64,000 bases of DNA from assembly GCA_965243285.1 (NCBI GenBank), contig OZ251537.1:2480001-2544000 (forward strand). The letters run 5' to 3'. The stretch comes from JAHRAW01 sp965243285 (GTDB taxonomy: Bacteria > Pseudomonadota > Gammaproteobacteria > Arenicellales > Poriferihabitantaceae). The translations under genes were made by a program, and so were the position numbers. The notes under the pieces are model-generated. The model was not told the DNA's origin. It did not search any database and worked only from the letters and a program-made list of their open reading frames with translations. Below, piece after piece: positions 17,901-24,352 of this stretch (positions are counted from its first letter, which is position 1; each line of letters opens with the position of its first letter).

Positions 17901-19317
17901 AGCGGTAGGTGCTGGCATTGGCGGCGCTCGGCAAGTCAATCGTCACCGCAGCGCCGGCGGCCAGGGTTCTATCGGCAATACTGTAGCCGGCGAATTTTGG
18001 TCCGCTGACGAAAAGTTTGAAGCGCCGCGTATGCTGCACCCGATTGCCGCTGGTGTTTTTGCCGATGGCGAGGTAGGTCAACATCACGCCGGCCGGGAGC
18101 AGCGCGGTCGGCGTGCCGACTATATGATTGAACGCTTCAAAGGACAGCCCCGGCAACACCCCGGGCACCAATTGGCCCTGCGGCCCGGTGATGGAATGCG
18201 TCAAATCCGCGGGGTCTAAGCCGTCGGCGACTTGCAGGGTAAAGCGCTTGTATTCGCCGATGAAAAACCGCTGGTCGGGCACATAGTTCAGCAAATGTCC
18301 TTGCGGTATCGTCCCGCCGCCGGCATCTTGCAAGATTTTGGGCGTCGTTCTGCCGAGCACCTTATAGGTGAAAACTTCGCTGCTGAAATTGCCGTAGCGG
18401 TCGGTGACGGTGTAGGTCATGCTAGTGTCGCCCAGTTTGCTTGGCACGCCACTCAGTTGGCGCGACGAGGACGTAAAATTCAGCCCGGGCACGGCCTCTC
18501 CTAAAGCCTGCCCATCCGGCCCGTTCAATCTTATGCTCAAGGCACCGCTGCTGCCGCTGGCTCGGGGCAGCACGACATTGACGCCGTCGCCGACGATGAA
18601 GGTGCGATCCACCGGCTGGTGATTGAATACCGGCCCGGTGACACTGAACACCCAGGGGCTCTCGAAGTCGTTGCCGTAGCGGTCGACCACCCTATAGACC
18701 ATATTGCTGATTTTGGCTATGGTCGGCCGGCCGCTTATCGTGCGCGTTTCTCCATCAAACAATACCCCGGGTATCGCCGTGCTGATGTCGACGCCGTGTT
18801 CGTCGGCCATCGAATAGGTGAACGGGCCTGTGCCTTCGATGGCCTCCGGATAGTACAGAAAATGCACTAATGGCGAGCCGGCGCGCTGGCGGCGGTAGAC
18901 GACTATCACCGGCAATTTCGGCCCGGTGACGGTAAACTGAAAATCCTCGGTCACCACCACAGCAGTGTCGTCGGTGATGGTGTAGGTCAGCCGCACGCTG
19001 AGTGCTTGGGTCGAATTAATCACCATGCGCCCGCGGCTATTGTCGTACGAGAACGATACTTTTGGCGCGGCCTCGCTTAAAGGCTGGTTGTTCGCCCCGG
19101 TCAAGGTGAAGGTGCGCGGTCCGGAGCCACCGATGGCCTTGGCCATAGTCACGGTTTTGCGCTTGCCGGCAATCGCCGAGACATCATTCACCTGGTGATT
19201 GGGGTCGATTTTTAGGTCGTTGAGGGTGTGGGCGGCGCGCGCCTCAGGCACGGCGACGGCGAGCGCCGCCAGCACCCCCAGAGCACACACTACATAAACT
19301 AGATGTCGTTTAACCAT
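5995..19317 (-). CDS. Giant multi-Ig-like autotransporter adhesin (4440 aa)
   Basis: ATG 19317 gives a clear signal peptide (basic MVKRH, hydrophobic VYVVCALGVLAALAVAV, cleavage near ARAA); an upstream in-frame start would bury it. Residues about 30-3980 are about 40 tandem modules of the putative-Ig (He_PIG, cadherin-like) type, each near 95 residues, with the signature LPAGLxF...LxGTPTxAGxxxLTYxATD. N-terminal modules are longer and carry AVPGLSFD and DRYGN motifs; C-terminal modules are shorter and of the LALGDPDGD type. A linker follows, then a roughly 360-residue beta-barrel from about 4080 (LWGSGEYRAMSGNGGG) to the terminal Phe (EGEARF), as in type V autotransporters. It is probably a surface adhesin. 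Stretches at 9127-10690 and 11017-12354 are near-identical in DNA, showing recent module duplication. The gene stands alone behind an AT-rich upstream region. Confidence 0.9.
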   Translation of the reverse strand: MVKRHLVYVVCALGVLAALAVAVPEARAAHTLNDLKIDPNHQVNDVSAIAGKRKTVTMAKAIGGSGPRTFTLTGANNQPLSEAAPKVSFSYDNSRGRMVINSTQALSVRLTYTITDDTAVVVTEDFQFTVTGPKLPVIVVYRRQRAGSPLVHFLYYPEAIEGTGPFTYSMADEHGVDISTAIPGVLFDGETRTISGRPTIAKISNMVYRVVDRYGNDFESPWVFSVTGPVFNHQPVDRTFIVGDGVNVVLPRASGSSGALSIRLNGPDGQALGEAVPGLNFTSSSRQLSGVPSKLGDTSMTYTVTDRYGNFSSEVFTYKVLGRTTPKILQDAGGGTIPQGHLLNYVPDQRFFIGEYKRFTLQVADGLDPADLTHSITGPQGQLVPGVLPGLSFEAFNHIVGTPTALLPAGVMLTYLAIGKNTSGNRVQHTRRFKLFVSGPKFAGYSIADRTLAAGAAVTIDLPSAANASTYRLTGPNGQALAEAVPGLSFSIDRAGADHGVVRGTPTRAERVSLTYRATNAAGHYTELFFDVTVTGPMFAATSAGWTRPAGAAWSTQLPIASGAARFTYSLTGANGRALADAVPGMGFDASSGVRRMAGTPSRVGATSLTYSVVDRYGNIATDDFVFTVSGGAGPTIVTPPTDRAYTTSYINAASFQLSTATGTGPFTYALSGQNGEAVADVLLDGDFDPGPSKRRLSFSRVRSGVFRLLYIVTDAAGRSTAAGFNIVITGGPIFSSPPADRTYTVGSPRVNWRLPAGEFSHRGALSNIETLVYSLRGANGESISDAMPGSGASFDAATRRISIRPTRAGVFPLVYRVGSSFNGVIFFSRQATFTITILGPSVDIAATPRDRSHAAGATIPPVTLPPATGHSPLTYAVTGPGLQALKNAAPGVVFNPATRVLSGVPTTVGTVALTYGVTDAGGRYSRVLFNMRITGPDLGAVADRTYASGTQRSQQLSIARSAAAPLTYTLMGENQKTLRQVALGMAFDGGQNARRLAGVPTKAGRVTLTYGVTDTYGNTDSTTFVFTVAGPTFNRARVDWSRTAGVAWSTQLPAATGAAPLTYALSGPNGSPLGKAVVGMGFDARAAVRRIAGTPGQVGSTSLTYSVTDRYGNIATDDFVFAVTGGSGPVIIIPPINRSYYQSYYLVQGFNLSTANGDGPFTYALTGPNGEPPAEALPDGSFDSRATERRVSLRRNQVGTYQLVYTVTDRNGRSTAAKFKVTINGGPHFVTPPADRTFTVGGPKATWQLPHSNGFTNNGVATGYEVLMYTLTGPHGESLANALPDNNASFDAGVDARRVSITPTRAGVFPLRYRVGSSLVSSGVADEVLSRIATFTITILGPNVPIAVSPGNRIHAAGATIAPFALAPAATGHRPLSYALTGAGTQALGEAVPGLAFNPATRMLSGTPTRAEIIPLTYGITDAGGQHSGITFNMRITGPMLNSAVADYTYVVGELLSQQLPDARSAAGSLTYSVLGANEQALAEVAPGMSFDGAANARQFAGTPTRIGSVNLTYRVSDRYGNITDDVFAFAVTGAGPSFAIAQADLSFAADSASRSTRLRPATGDAPLTYALTGANGDAIADAIPGGQFDATAATRRVTFSRSTAGVYPLRYSVTDTYGISTTSAFTITISGGPSFASAQAGRTFTAAAEVYTFQMPTASGTGTGALTYALTGPGGEAVADALPNGGFDGGVNARRVSFSRHLSGIYPLRYRATDSNGLAATASFNITIVGGPRFDHVPADRTFAAQAEAKSFQLSAALGDAPFTYTLSGADGETAADALPDGGFDAGADARRVVFSRNTPGDYPLRYTIADANGLAATANFNVAVTGPIFNAAAELPDDLTSIANVAIADVTLPLANSALEVTYAVTGAGGVTLAEAVPGLVFDATTLVLGGTPTTPGVSMLFYTATDVGGVVTATFTATITGPRFVDFAVEPQNHTAGSTIDALTLPVATDGIGAFTYSLEGPNNQALDQAVPGLSFDGTPDSDGNAASRVLSGTPSMAGSVLLTYIATDSAASPNRTDDSATFMVSIGRAFETPPPATPTYAVDSALEPPLTLPAVTGGAGALVYALSGALPDGLSFDTDASARVLSGTPTVAGVFPLEYSVSEGGVVVSRAAITLTITHVLPTITAVSYPAGMAIGDVTLPPAAGGGSLTYALSNAADATDDLPAGLDFDGDATARILSGTPTAAGVFTLNYTASIIGTGGADDIEVASTQLVVTVTHSLATITGFAADAGVEINMPLPQAAGGGNLAYAISGTPDTAGLSLNGRTLVGTPTTAGAYMLTYAARLNDVEVANTIFTLSVNHALPSPEDAILAAGTVVSLTLPEAAGGGDFVYGLTGVRPPGLATLSGRVLSGVPTTPGDFPLVYTADQTGIATLNADFTLTIGAMDLQTFAIADQEYAAGTTLTAATGLSLPQITGHDTSVVYGFTATTDLPSGLPAGLAFTASDRFLGGTPTAAGVFPVTYTARRSGVLIASGDFTITVNHVLEAPGDEMYAAGDDVNLTLPLALGDPDGDLAYAVSGTYGVANNALPDGLIFTAADRLLSGRPTVAGAYSLNYAASQTIAGVATSVGTVNFTVTVNFALPSPEDAEFAAGSVVSLTLPEALGGGDFVYGLTGDRPPGLATLSGRVLSGVPTATGDFQLVYTADQTGIATLNADFTLTIGAMDLQTFAIADQEYAAGTPLTAATGLSLPQITGHDTSVVYGFTATTDLPSGLPAGLAFTASDRFLGGTPTAAGVFPVTYTARRSGVLIASGDFTITVNHVLVKPDDRTYAVGDPVNLTLERAIGDPADGSGPVILAYALTGTAGAAGNELPAGLIYDGARRLHGNPTVAGAYSLTYAASQTIGGVVTSVGRVNFTVTITAGDDLAFTITDQTYPAGSPLSLTLPSVPDSDMIYTLAGAVPTGLSLSDRVLGGTPTVAGEFTMVYSATRGGVTIATATFTLTIEHVLPTPDDEIYAAGSDVSLTLPLALGDPAGDLVYGLTAAAPNDALPPNLAFTAASRVLAGIPSTPAAAVTLIYTASQGGAVIASVEFRVTIGDANLQNLTVTDQTYPAGSPLSLTLPSVPDSDMIYTLAGAVPTGLSLSDRILGGTPTVAGEFTMVYSATRGGVTIATATFTLTIEHVLPTPGDEVYAAGSDVALTLPLALGDPDGDLAYALTGTAGPDHDELPAGLEYTAASRVLAGIPTVAAAYTLTYAATDGDDEIGRATFMVIVNYALPTPGDEVYAAGSDVALTLPLALGDPDGDLVYGLTAAAPNDALPPNLAFTAASRVLAGIPSTPAAAVTLIYTASQGGAVIASVEFRVTIGDANLQNLTVTDQTYPAGSPLSLTLPSVPDSDMIYTLAGAVPTGLSLSDRVLGGTPTVAGEFTMVYSATRGGVTIATATFTLTIEHVLPTPGDESYAAGSDVALTLPLALGDPDGDLAYALTGTDHDELPAGLEYTAASRVLAGIPSTPAAAVTLLYTARQGGVEIASVNFTVTISSANVENLRVADQTYAAGRIIDNLTLPSANGDDLVYTLGDVDGALPAGLSFAAGAQVLSGTPTRSGAFALSYTATRSGVLVATANFTAFITGPSFAASVLPLASQTYTAGAVIAEFTLPVAGGDAGAGPRTYTLTGRDGQALGEVVPGLVFNATNRVLYGTPSTVATLVDLTYRATDKYGNATADALCPVTILRPAALVFEGGIADQTYAAGAAVSLTLPPAVGGGVLMYELTGGDGITVDGAANLLDVLGFDDGNRVLSGTAPTAATEVGFSLTYTATQAGVVVATAGFTVTITGPVFAADDLPLMDQTYYLDMALAPPLTLPLASGAASVTYTLVGSGSEDTAPNLPAGLIFDDGNRTLSGTPSEIVVHAVTLTYTATDDYDNDTAVTFTVTVRGRGFEEDVEERSYTYTVGEMVALTLPYANGRDASGALVYALAESGSGRTVNVAIPGLSFDSASRALSGEPSTPVTAVTMIYTATEAGRVIASAIFTITITTDAAFAVVNEVIVPEVAAAISRGVAVAVSGRIERANAGNIAGFSLSGSDNLAAAISAHGKPMAEGDIDAKRLLAGSEFTVPLNAGSKGRGTADGAIAASTTLWGSGEYRAMSGNGGGVEWDGELSGIHVGLDSRLRPGVLVGLSASQTRSAIDYQDSTAAGAPTAGSHDIDMTSLHPYLGWRAGGLDLWAFLGYGKGELEITPTNGAKASGDIDMSATGIGGSGEIWQNSATTFRLRGEAVRTALKVAGGADLAAMEAASTRLRLGIEASRSRATAGGGVFAPSFEFGLRYDGGDGVSGTGAEIGGGLRYRHAAAGYSAEGGFRVVAKPGEYEEWGVHGIVALDSGADGQGLSLRISPSYGEVASGIENLWRQGLPESDNAAADDYRARLESRLGYGIPLKAHGVLTPYAEMTTGAADRYRVGLNWRPSSRFTLNLLGERHAGDSDSADHAILLEGEARF
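9127..10690. repeat. Near-identical module copies within the autotransporter gene (set 1)
   Basis: The same stretch, starting CAATACATGTTCG, occurs at 9127, 9934 and 10462. The offsets (807 and 528 bp) are both multiples of three. Each copy continues for about 230 bp or more with only scattered differences. The pattern indicates recent in-frame duplication or gene conversion of Ig-like modules and is a likely site of length variation between strains and of assembly collapse. Confidence 0.85.
11017..12354. repeat. Near-identical module copies within the autotransporter gene (set 2)
   Basis: A block of about 500 bp beginning CAACACATGG at 11017 is repeated at 11851, an offset of 834 bp (278 codons). 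The copies differ at a handful of positions, for example GAGCGGCGTG against GAGCGTCGTG. Each covers two Ig-like modules. Because the offset is a multiple of three, unequal recombination between copies would shorten or lengthen the adhesin without breaking its frame. Confidence 0.85.
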
Positions 19318-19703
19318 GATCGGCAGCGCCTCAGTCGGGTAAACATGTTGGGTAAATAATCTTGTTGGAAAAATAACCTCGCTATGTCTGTTGAATTGGC
19401 TATCCAAACACAACCATGAAGCGTGAAAATCATCGTAAATTGACAATTTTTAGTGATTTCAAATACAAATACCGACATAAATAAGAAAAATGTTCTATAA
19501 AATACCCGTAATAAGAAAAATATAGTGTTTTTTCGCTAATTTCCGCTGTTTTAAGTCATAAATTTTCTATTTCATCGAAGCACCGAAAATATCAATAATT
19601 TTCCAAAAAATCAAGCAATAGTTGGCTTTATTTTGACTCGAATTCGCCCGCCGGTCTCGCCGCGCGATGGCTTGGCATGTTGCTTTAATCGCATGTTTAT
19701 TCA
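19318..19703. other. AT-rich upstream region of the autotransporter gene
   Basis: About 390 bp between the autotransporter start and element E2. From about 19440 to 19625 it is strikingly AT-rich (runs such as AAGAAAAATATAGTG) compared with GC-rich surroundings, suggesting a promoter or a region bound by nucleoid proteins. I could not pick out a convincing -35/-10 pair. The longest frame extends 43 codons upstream of the chosen start, but that extension lacks the features of a known extended autotransporter signal peptide. Confidence 0.5.
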
Positions 19704-20362
19704 GGGATTTATATACCTAAATCCGCTAAGTTTTCACTCCCCTCTTTTCACTCTCCCATGGAGGCTGTGCGAAAAGCCATTGCTGACTAAGGAAAATAAA
19801 GAAAAAGTTTCATTTCCAGCATTAAAAAACAAACAATAGCAACGCTTTTGTTGATTTTTTAACAAAGCCGAAGGGAGGTTTTAACCAATAACTGGCTTTT
19901 AGCGCAGCCTCCTTGCGGGGGAGTCAAAACTGACGTCTTTAAGCCAGGTTTGGTGGGGGTTTGATCTTGCTTTTGGCTTTTGGCTTTTGGCTTTTGGCTT
20001 TCGCTTTGGCTTTCGCTTTTGGCTTTACCGTTTCACTCCCCCGCAAGATAACGCGGGGGGAGTAAAGCGTAACAGCCAAAGCCAGAAGCCCCTCACTCAA
20101 AATGTAGCATTTGAAGTTACGATATTACAATAATCAAAAATGGGTTTTAGCACACCCTCCATGGGCGGAGTGAAGATTTTAAAGTGCCAGTTTTAACTTA
20201 TTCCACAACATGAAGCAGAGAGGTAAAACTTACATGCTACAGAATCGACGCGACACAATGCCGAAAATTGCACCTGCGGCAATAGGTATATAAATCCCAA
20301 ATTTAAAGGCAAAAACAGCACGAGCAACGACCATCAAACTGCAGATTTAGGTATATAAATCT
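19704..20362. repeat. Interspersed TIR element E2 (composite)
   Basis: The left end GGGATTTATATACCTAAATC is at 19704. Two right ends occur, at about 20283-20298 (AGGTATATAAATCCC) and 20341-20362 (GCAGATTTAGGTATATAAAT). Between them are a hairpin module near 19918, a GGCTTTT tract at about 19970-20030, and a nested 153-bp inverted-repeat unit at 19760-19912. A solitary end of that unit lies at 20142-20160. The region separates the autotransporter from uvrB. A 68-codon frame inside it is not credible as a gene. Confidence 0.7.
19760..19912. repeat. Nested MITE-like inverted-repeat unit, copy 1
   Basis: The left arm GGAGGCTGTGCGAAAAGCC and right arm GGCTTTTAGCGCAGCCTCC are imperfect inverted repeats enclosing about 115 bp. 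The interior shares CTGACTAAGGAAAAT, AACAATAGCAA and TTTTTTAACAA with the copy at 40793-40946. There is no coding capacity. Size and terminal repeats resemble a miniature inverted-repeat element, but no transposase is visible in this window. Confidence 0.65.
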
Positions 20363-20364
20363 CT

Positions 20365-22398
20365 TTATTTAGACACTTCCATGGTGGATAAAAAACTTCC
20401 GTCGCGGATTTTTTTGAGTCTATCCCGAGCCGCGGCGGCGGCTTCGAATTCTAAATTTTTGGCGTGCGCGTACATGTCTTTTTCGAGTTGTTTGATGAGT
20501 TTGCCGAGCTCTTTGGGGGTGGCGGAAATATAACTTTCATCGCCTTCGGCGAGCGCCGCGTATTCCGATAAATCGGCCCACGCCGCATCGTTGGCGGTTA
20601 CGCCTTCGATGAGGTCCTTGACCGGCTTGACGATGCTTTTTGGGCGAATGCCGTGGCGCAGATTATGCGCCCGTTGCTTATCGCGGCGGCGCTCGGTTTC
20701 TTGCATCGCTTGCGCCATGGCGGCGGTGATTCTATCGGCGTATAAGATGACGCGACCATCGACATGCCGCGCCGCGCGGCCGATGGTTTGGATGAGCGAG
20801 CGCGTCGAGCGCAAAAAACCGGCTTTGTCGGCGTCCAATATGGTCACCAACGACACCTCGGGAATATCCAGCCCTTCGCGTAGCAAGTTGATGCCCACCA
20901 ATACATCGAAAACCCCGGCGCGCAGGTCGCGAATGATCTCGACGCGCTCGACGGTATCGATGTCGGAATGCAGATAGCGCACGCGCACCTGATGTTCGTG
21001 CAAATACTCGGTCAAATCCTCCGCCATGCGCTTGGTGAGCGTGGTCACTAAGGTGCGTTCCTGGCGCTGCGCGCGCAGTTTGACTTCCGACAGCAAATCA
21101 TCCACTTGCGAGCCCACCGGCCGCACTTCGAGTTCGGGGTCGAGCAGGCCGGTGGGGCGCACCACTTGCTCGACGGCAGTGGGCACGCGCTGCGCTTCAT
21201 AGTTGCCCGGGGTGGCTGAAACGAACACCGTTTGCGGCATCAAATCTTCGAATTCGTCAAAGCGCAGCGGGCGATTATCCATCGCCGATGGCAGGCGAAA
21301 GCCATACTCCACCAAATTTTCCTTGCGCGAACGGTCGCCGAGATACATGGCGCCGACTTGGGGGATGGTGGCGTGGCTTTCGTCCACGAACAACAACGCG
21401 TTGCTCGGCAGATAATCCATCAGCGTCGGCGGCGGCTGGCCGCTTTGGCGACCGGATAGGTAACGCGAATAATTTTCGATGCCGTTGCAATAGCCCAGTT
21501 CGCGCATCATTTCCAAATCGTACAAAGTGCGCTGTTCGAGGCGCTGCGCCTCGAGCAATTTACCGCTGCTGCGCAACTGCTCGAGGCGCTCGCGCAATTC
21601 TGCTTGGATGGCGCCGAGAATGCCGCGAATGGTGTCTGGCGCGGTTACATAATGACTCTTCGGATAAATGGTGGCGCGCTTGAGTTGGCAATCCACGGCC
21701 CCGGTGAGCGGGTCGAATTTCGCCAGACTCTCGACTTCATCGCCGAATAAGCCGATGCGAATCGCCAAGCGCTCGGATTCCGCGGGATAGACATCGATGA
21801 CATCGCCGCGCACGCGAAAGGTGGCGCGGCGCAATTCCAAATCATTGCGGGTGTATTGCATGTGCGCCAGGCGCTGGAGAATGGCGCGCTGCTCGAGGCG
21901 TTCGCCCTGCTTGATATGCAAAATCATGGCGTGATACACCTGCGGGTCGCCGAGGCCGAAAATCGCCGACACCGTGGCCACGATGATGACATCGCGGCGC
22001 TCGAGCAAGGCCTTGGTGGCCGAGAGGCGCATTTGGTCGATGTGGTCGTTCACCGAAGCGTCTTTTTCGATGAAGGTATCCGAACTCGGCACATAGGCCT
22101 CGGGCTGGTAATAATCGTAGTAGGAGACAAAATATTCCACCGCATTGCGCGGGAAAAAATCGCGCATTTCGGCGTATAACTGCGCCGCCAAAGTTTTGTT
22201 GTGCGCCAAAATCAGCGCCGGGCGGCCGGTGCGGTTGATCAAATTGGCCATGGTGAAGGTTTTGCCGGAACCGGTCACGCCTAACAGGGTTTGGAAGGCT
22301 TCGCCGTCGCGCAGCCCGGCCAGCAACGCATCGATGGCCGCTGGTTGATCGCCGGCCGGCTGAAAGGCGCTTTCGAGGCGATAGTCGGTGCTTTCCAT
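20365..22398 (-). CDS. uvrB: Excinuclease ABC subunit B (UvrB)
   Basis: A 677-residue damage-verifying helicase of nucleotide excision repair; it is loaded by UvrA and recruits UvrC. Features are Walker A GVTGSGKTFTMANL, the beta-hairpin YYDYYQPEAYVP, helicase motifs including DESHATIPQ, ATPGNYE and QTIGRAARH, and the C-terminal UVR motif (LEKDMYAHAKNLEFEAAAAARDRL) that binds UvrC. ATG 22398 (MESTDYRLESAFQPAGDQP) matches the family start; upstream in-frame sequence is arginine/proline-rich and includes an 11-bp tandem repeat. It is monocistronic in this window. Confidence 0.97.
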   Translation of the reverse strand: MESTDYRLESAFQPAGDQPAAIDALLAGLRDGEAFQTLLGVTGSGKTFTMANLINRTGRPALILAHNKTLAAQLYAEMRDFFPRNAVEYFVSYYDYYQPEAYVPSSDTFIEKDASVNDHIDQMRLSATKALLERRDVIIVATVSAIFGLGDPQVYHAMILHIKQGERLEQRAILQRLAHMQYTRNDLELRRATFRVRGDVIDVYPAESERLAIRIGLFGDEVESLAKFDPLTGAVDCQLKRATIYPKSHYVTAPDTIRGILGAIQAELRERLEQLRSSGKLLEAQRLEQRTLYDLEMMRELGYCNGIENYSRYLSGRQSGQPPPTLMDYLPSNALLFVDESHATIPQVGAMYLGDRSRKENLVEYGFRLPSAMDNRPLRFDEFEDLMPQTVFVSATPGNYEAQRVPTAVEQVVRPTGLLDPELEVRPVGSQVDDLLSEVKLRAQRQERTLVTTLTKRMAEDLTEYLHEHQVRVRYLHSDIDTVERVEIIRDLRAGVFDVLVGINLLREGLDIPEVSLVTILDADKAGFLRSTRSLIQTIGRAARHVDGRVILYADRITAAMAQAMQETERRRDKQRAHNLRHGIRPKSIVKPVKDLIEGVTANDAAWADLSEYAALAEGDESYISATPKELGKLIKQLEKDMYAHAKNLEFEAAAAARDRLKKIRDGSFLSTMEVSK

Positions 22399-22415
22399 GG
22401 GGCGGATTTTGCTCG

Positions 22416-22448
22416 ATAGGGCGCGGATAGGGCGCGGATAGGGCGCGG
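22416..22448. repeat. Tandem repeat, three copies of an 11-bp unit
   Basis: The unit ATAGGGCGCGG is present three times in direct succession, 18 bp upstream of the uvrB start. This is one of four intergenic sites in the window with tandem units of exactly 11 bp and unrelated sequence. Confidence 0.85.
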
Positions 22449-22630
22449 ATTGGGCGCTGGGGCAAGGGCGATAAGCGCGGCCGGGCCGGCAAATCACGGC
22501 GCCGGTGGGTGAATCCGCCCACCGAAGTTACCCCGATACGACCGCTGTGGCAGCGCCGATGCGGTCAAAAAACCGCCGTTATGGCGCTCGACCGCAGCCG
22601 CTAATCGGTGCATTTAATCGCCGCCTGGTA

Positions 22631-22659
22631 TTGACCGAAGCGGCGCTGGTCATTAACAT
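22631..22659 (+). promoter_or_regulatory. Sigma-70-type promoter of tRNA-Asn
   Basis: A TTGACC hexamer at 22631-22636 (5 of 6 to consensus) and TAACAT at 22654-22659 (4 of 6) are 17 bp apart. Transcription would begin at about 22666, just before the tRNA 5' end at 22670. Confidence 0.55.
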
Positions 22660-22669
22660 GAGTGGTGAT

Positions 22670-22745
22670 TCCCCGGTAGCTCAGTTGGTAGAGCAGGTGA
22701 CTGTTAATCACCTTGTCGGCAGTTCGAGTCTGTCCCGGGGAGCCA
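22670..22745 (+). tRNA. tRNA-Asn (anticodon GTT)
   Basis: A 76-nt cloverleaf. The acceptor TCCCCGG pairs with CCGGGGA, the D arm is GCTCAGTTGGTAGAGC, the anticodon stem GGTGA/TCACC encloses the loop CTGTTAA, and the T loop is TTCGAGT. The 3' CCA is encoded. A run of T follows directly and could serve as the terminator tail. Element E3 begins 8 bp after the tRNA. Confidence 0.97.
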
Positions 22746-22752
22746 TTTTTTT

Positions 22753-23347
22753 GGGATTTATAGTCCTAAATCTGCAGTTCGATTGGCGTTTTTTTGAGGT
22801 CATCGGCTGATTTAGGGGGCTGCGTTTGATTTTTGCTTTGGCTTTCGCTTTTGGGTTTTGGCTTTGGGCTTTTGGCTTTTGGCTTTTGCTTTTGAGCTTT
22901 GGCTTTTAACGTTTTACTCCCCGCTTCATCTAGGGGGAGTCAAAACTGGCGGGCTTTTCCGCCAGTTTTGGTGGGGGGACTTTCGCTTTTGGCTTTGGCT
23001 TTTAACGTTTTACTCCACCTTAGCTTTTTCAGGGGGAGTCAAATCAGGCGGCTTATCGCCTGATTTGGTGGGGGGCTGTTGATGTTGGTCTTTTCGCTTT
23101 TGCCTTTAAATCTTTCAACTCATTAGCCCAAATGAGGGACAAGGTAAAAACCAAAAGCCAAGCCAAAATCAAAAGCGAAAACCAAAAGCCAAAATCAAAA
23201 GCGAAAATCAAAAGTCCCCCCACCAAAACTGGCAATGAAACCGCCCGTTTTGACTCCCCCTCATGGTGAAGCGGGGGGAGTGAAGATTAAAAGCCAAAGC
23301 CAAAAGCCAAAGCCAAACTCACCGTGCAAATTTAGATATATAAACCC
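22753..23347. repeat. Interspersed TIR element E3
   Basis: The left end starts GGGATTTATAGTCCTAAATC at 22753 and the right end, GCAAATTTAGATATATAAAC, finishes near 23347. The 8-bp string CATTTTTT abuts both ends, which could be a target duplication. Three hairpin modules are present: two forward (about 22933 and 23029) and one reversed (about 23213-23270). These are separated by GGCTTTT tracts on one side and AAAGCC tracts on the other, so the element is itself a large imperfect palindrome. The first 70 bp matches E5 and, inverted, E6. It fills the gap between tRNA-Asn and the convergent truB. Confidence 0.75.
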
Positions 23348-23419
23348 CATTTTTTAGGGAGCGATGGGGCGGGTTCTCGATGTTGCAGATTTCTCGATGC
23401 CGCAGGGATGATGTTCCCG

Positions 23420-24352
23420 CTAAGGCGCATTAAACAAGCGCCGCGGGGTGATTTTGCCGTCGCCTAAGTTTTCAGCGAGGCCGAGGAAAACGCCGCCGGC
23501 GGAGTACACGCGCAACAAGCCGCTGGCCGGCGCATCCCTGGCCGGCGCTGGCACGGCTTGCCCCAGGCGCAGGCGAGCGGCCATCGCATCGGGCATATTC
23601 ACCGTGGGCAAGTGCGCCAGCGCTTGCTCGGTGGGCAGCAAATGCGCGCGCCGCGCTTGGGGGGATTCCATGGCCTCGAGTCGGGATAAGGAAACCGCGG
23701 CGTCGACGCTGAAATCGCCCACCGAAGTGCGCCGCAATTCGCGCACATGGGCGCCGCAGCCGAGGGCCTCGCCGAGGTCGGCGGCCAGAGCGCGAATGTA
23801 GAACCCCCGCGAGCAACGCACCCGTAAATCCAGCGTGTCGCCCCGCCAATCATCCACCCCCAAGTCATACACCACCACGCGGCGGGGTTGGCGCGGCACG
23901 GTGATGCCGGCGCGCGCCAATTTATACAGCGGCTGGCCATCGCGCTTCAGGGCCGAATACATGGGCGGAAGCTGCTGAAATTCGCCGCGAAAGCGCTGCA
24001 ACGCGGCCTCCAACTGCGCCGCGCTGAAATCAATCGCGCCGCCTTGGCGCACGATATTGCCGGCGCGGTCGCCGCTGTCGGTGGCCACCCCTAAGCCAAT
24101 ACTGACTGAATAACCCTTGTCGGCGCCGAGAAACAAGCCGCAAATTTTCGTGGTTTCGCCAAAACACAACAGCAGCAAGCCGGTGGCGATGGGGTCTAGG
24201 CTGCCGGTGTGGCCGCCCTTGCGCGCCCGCAACAAACCTTTGGCTTGCTGCAGCGCGTGATTCGAGGAGCGTCCGTCGGCCTTATCCAACAACAACATGC
24301 CATGCACCGCAGCGCCGCGCTCCTTATTGCCGCGCCCCCTAGTGCCGGCCAC
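23420..24352 (-). CDS. truB: tRNA pseudouridine-55 synthase (TruB)
   Basis: A 310-residue enzyme converting U55 to pseudouridine in the T loop of tRNAs. The catalytic Asp53 lies in GGHTGSLDPIATG; VHGMLLLDKADGRSSN near the N-terminus and the block VRCSRGFYIRALAADLGEALGCGAHVRELRRTSVG are typical. ATG 24352 is kept because the conserved VHGxLLLDK segment begins at residue 16. It overlaps the rbfA stop by 14 bp, the usual coupling in the nusA-infB-rbfA-truB operon. rpsO, often next, is absent here. Confidence 0.96.
   Translation of the reverse strand: MAGTRGRGNKERGAAVHGMLLLDKADGRSSNHALQQAKGLLRARKGGHTGSLDPIATGLLLLCFGETTKICGLFLGADKGYSVSIGLGVATDSGDRAGNIVRQGGAIDFSAAQLEAALQRFRGEFQQLPPMYSALKRDGQPLYKLARAGITVPRQPRRVVVYDLGVDDWRGDTLDLRVRCSRGFYIRALAADLGEALGCGAHVRELRRTSVGDFSVDAAVSLSRLEAMESPQARRAHLLPTEQALAHLPTVNMPDAMAARLRLGQAVPAPARDAPASGLLRVYSAGGVFLGLAENLGDGKITPRRLFNAP

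Noticed and set aside
5995..19317. RTX-type or type I secreted adhesin
   Set aside because: No GGxGxDxxx calcium repeats; the C-terminus is an autotransporter barrel ending in Phe and the N-terminus has a Sec signal peptide.
19633..19839. A 68-codon frame upstream of uvrB
   Set aside because: It lies across an interspersed repeat and its nested unit, with no ribosome binding site or recognisable domain.
22922..23280. CRISPR-like appearance of repeated short hairpins
   Set aside because: The repeats are not evenly spaced, occur in both orientations, are separated by low-complexity tracts rather than unique spacers, and no cas gene is present.
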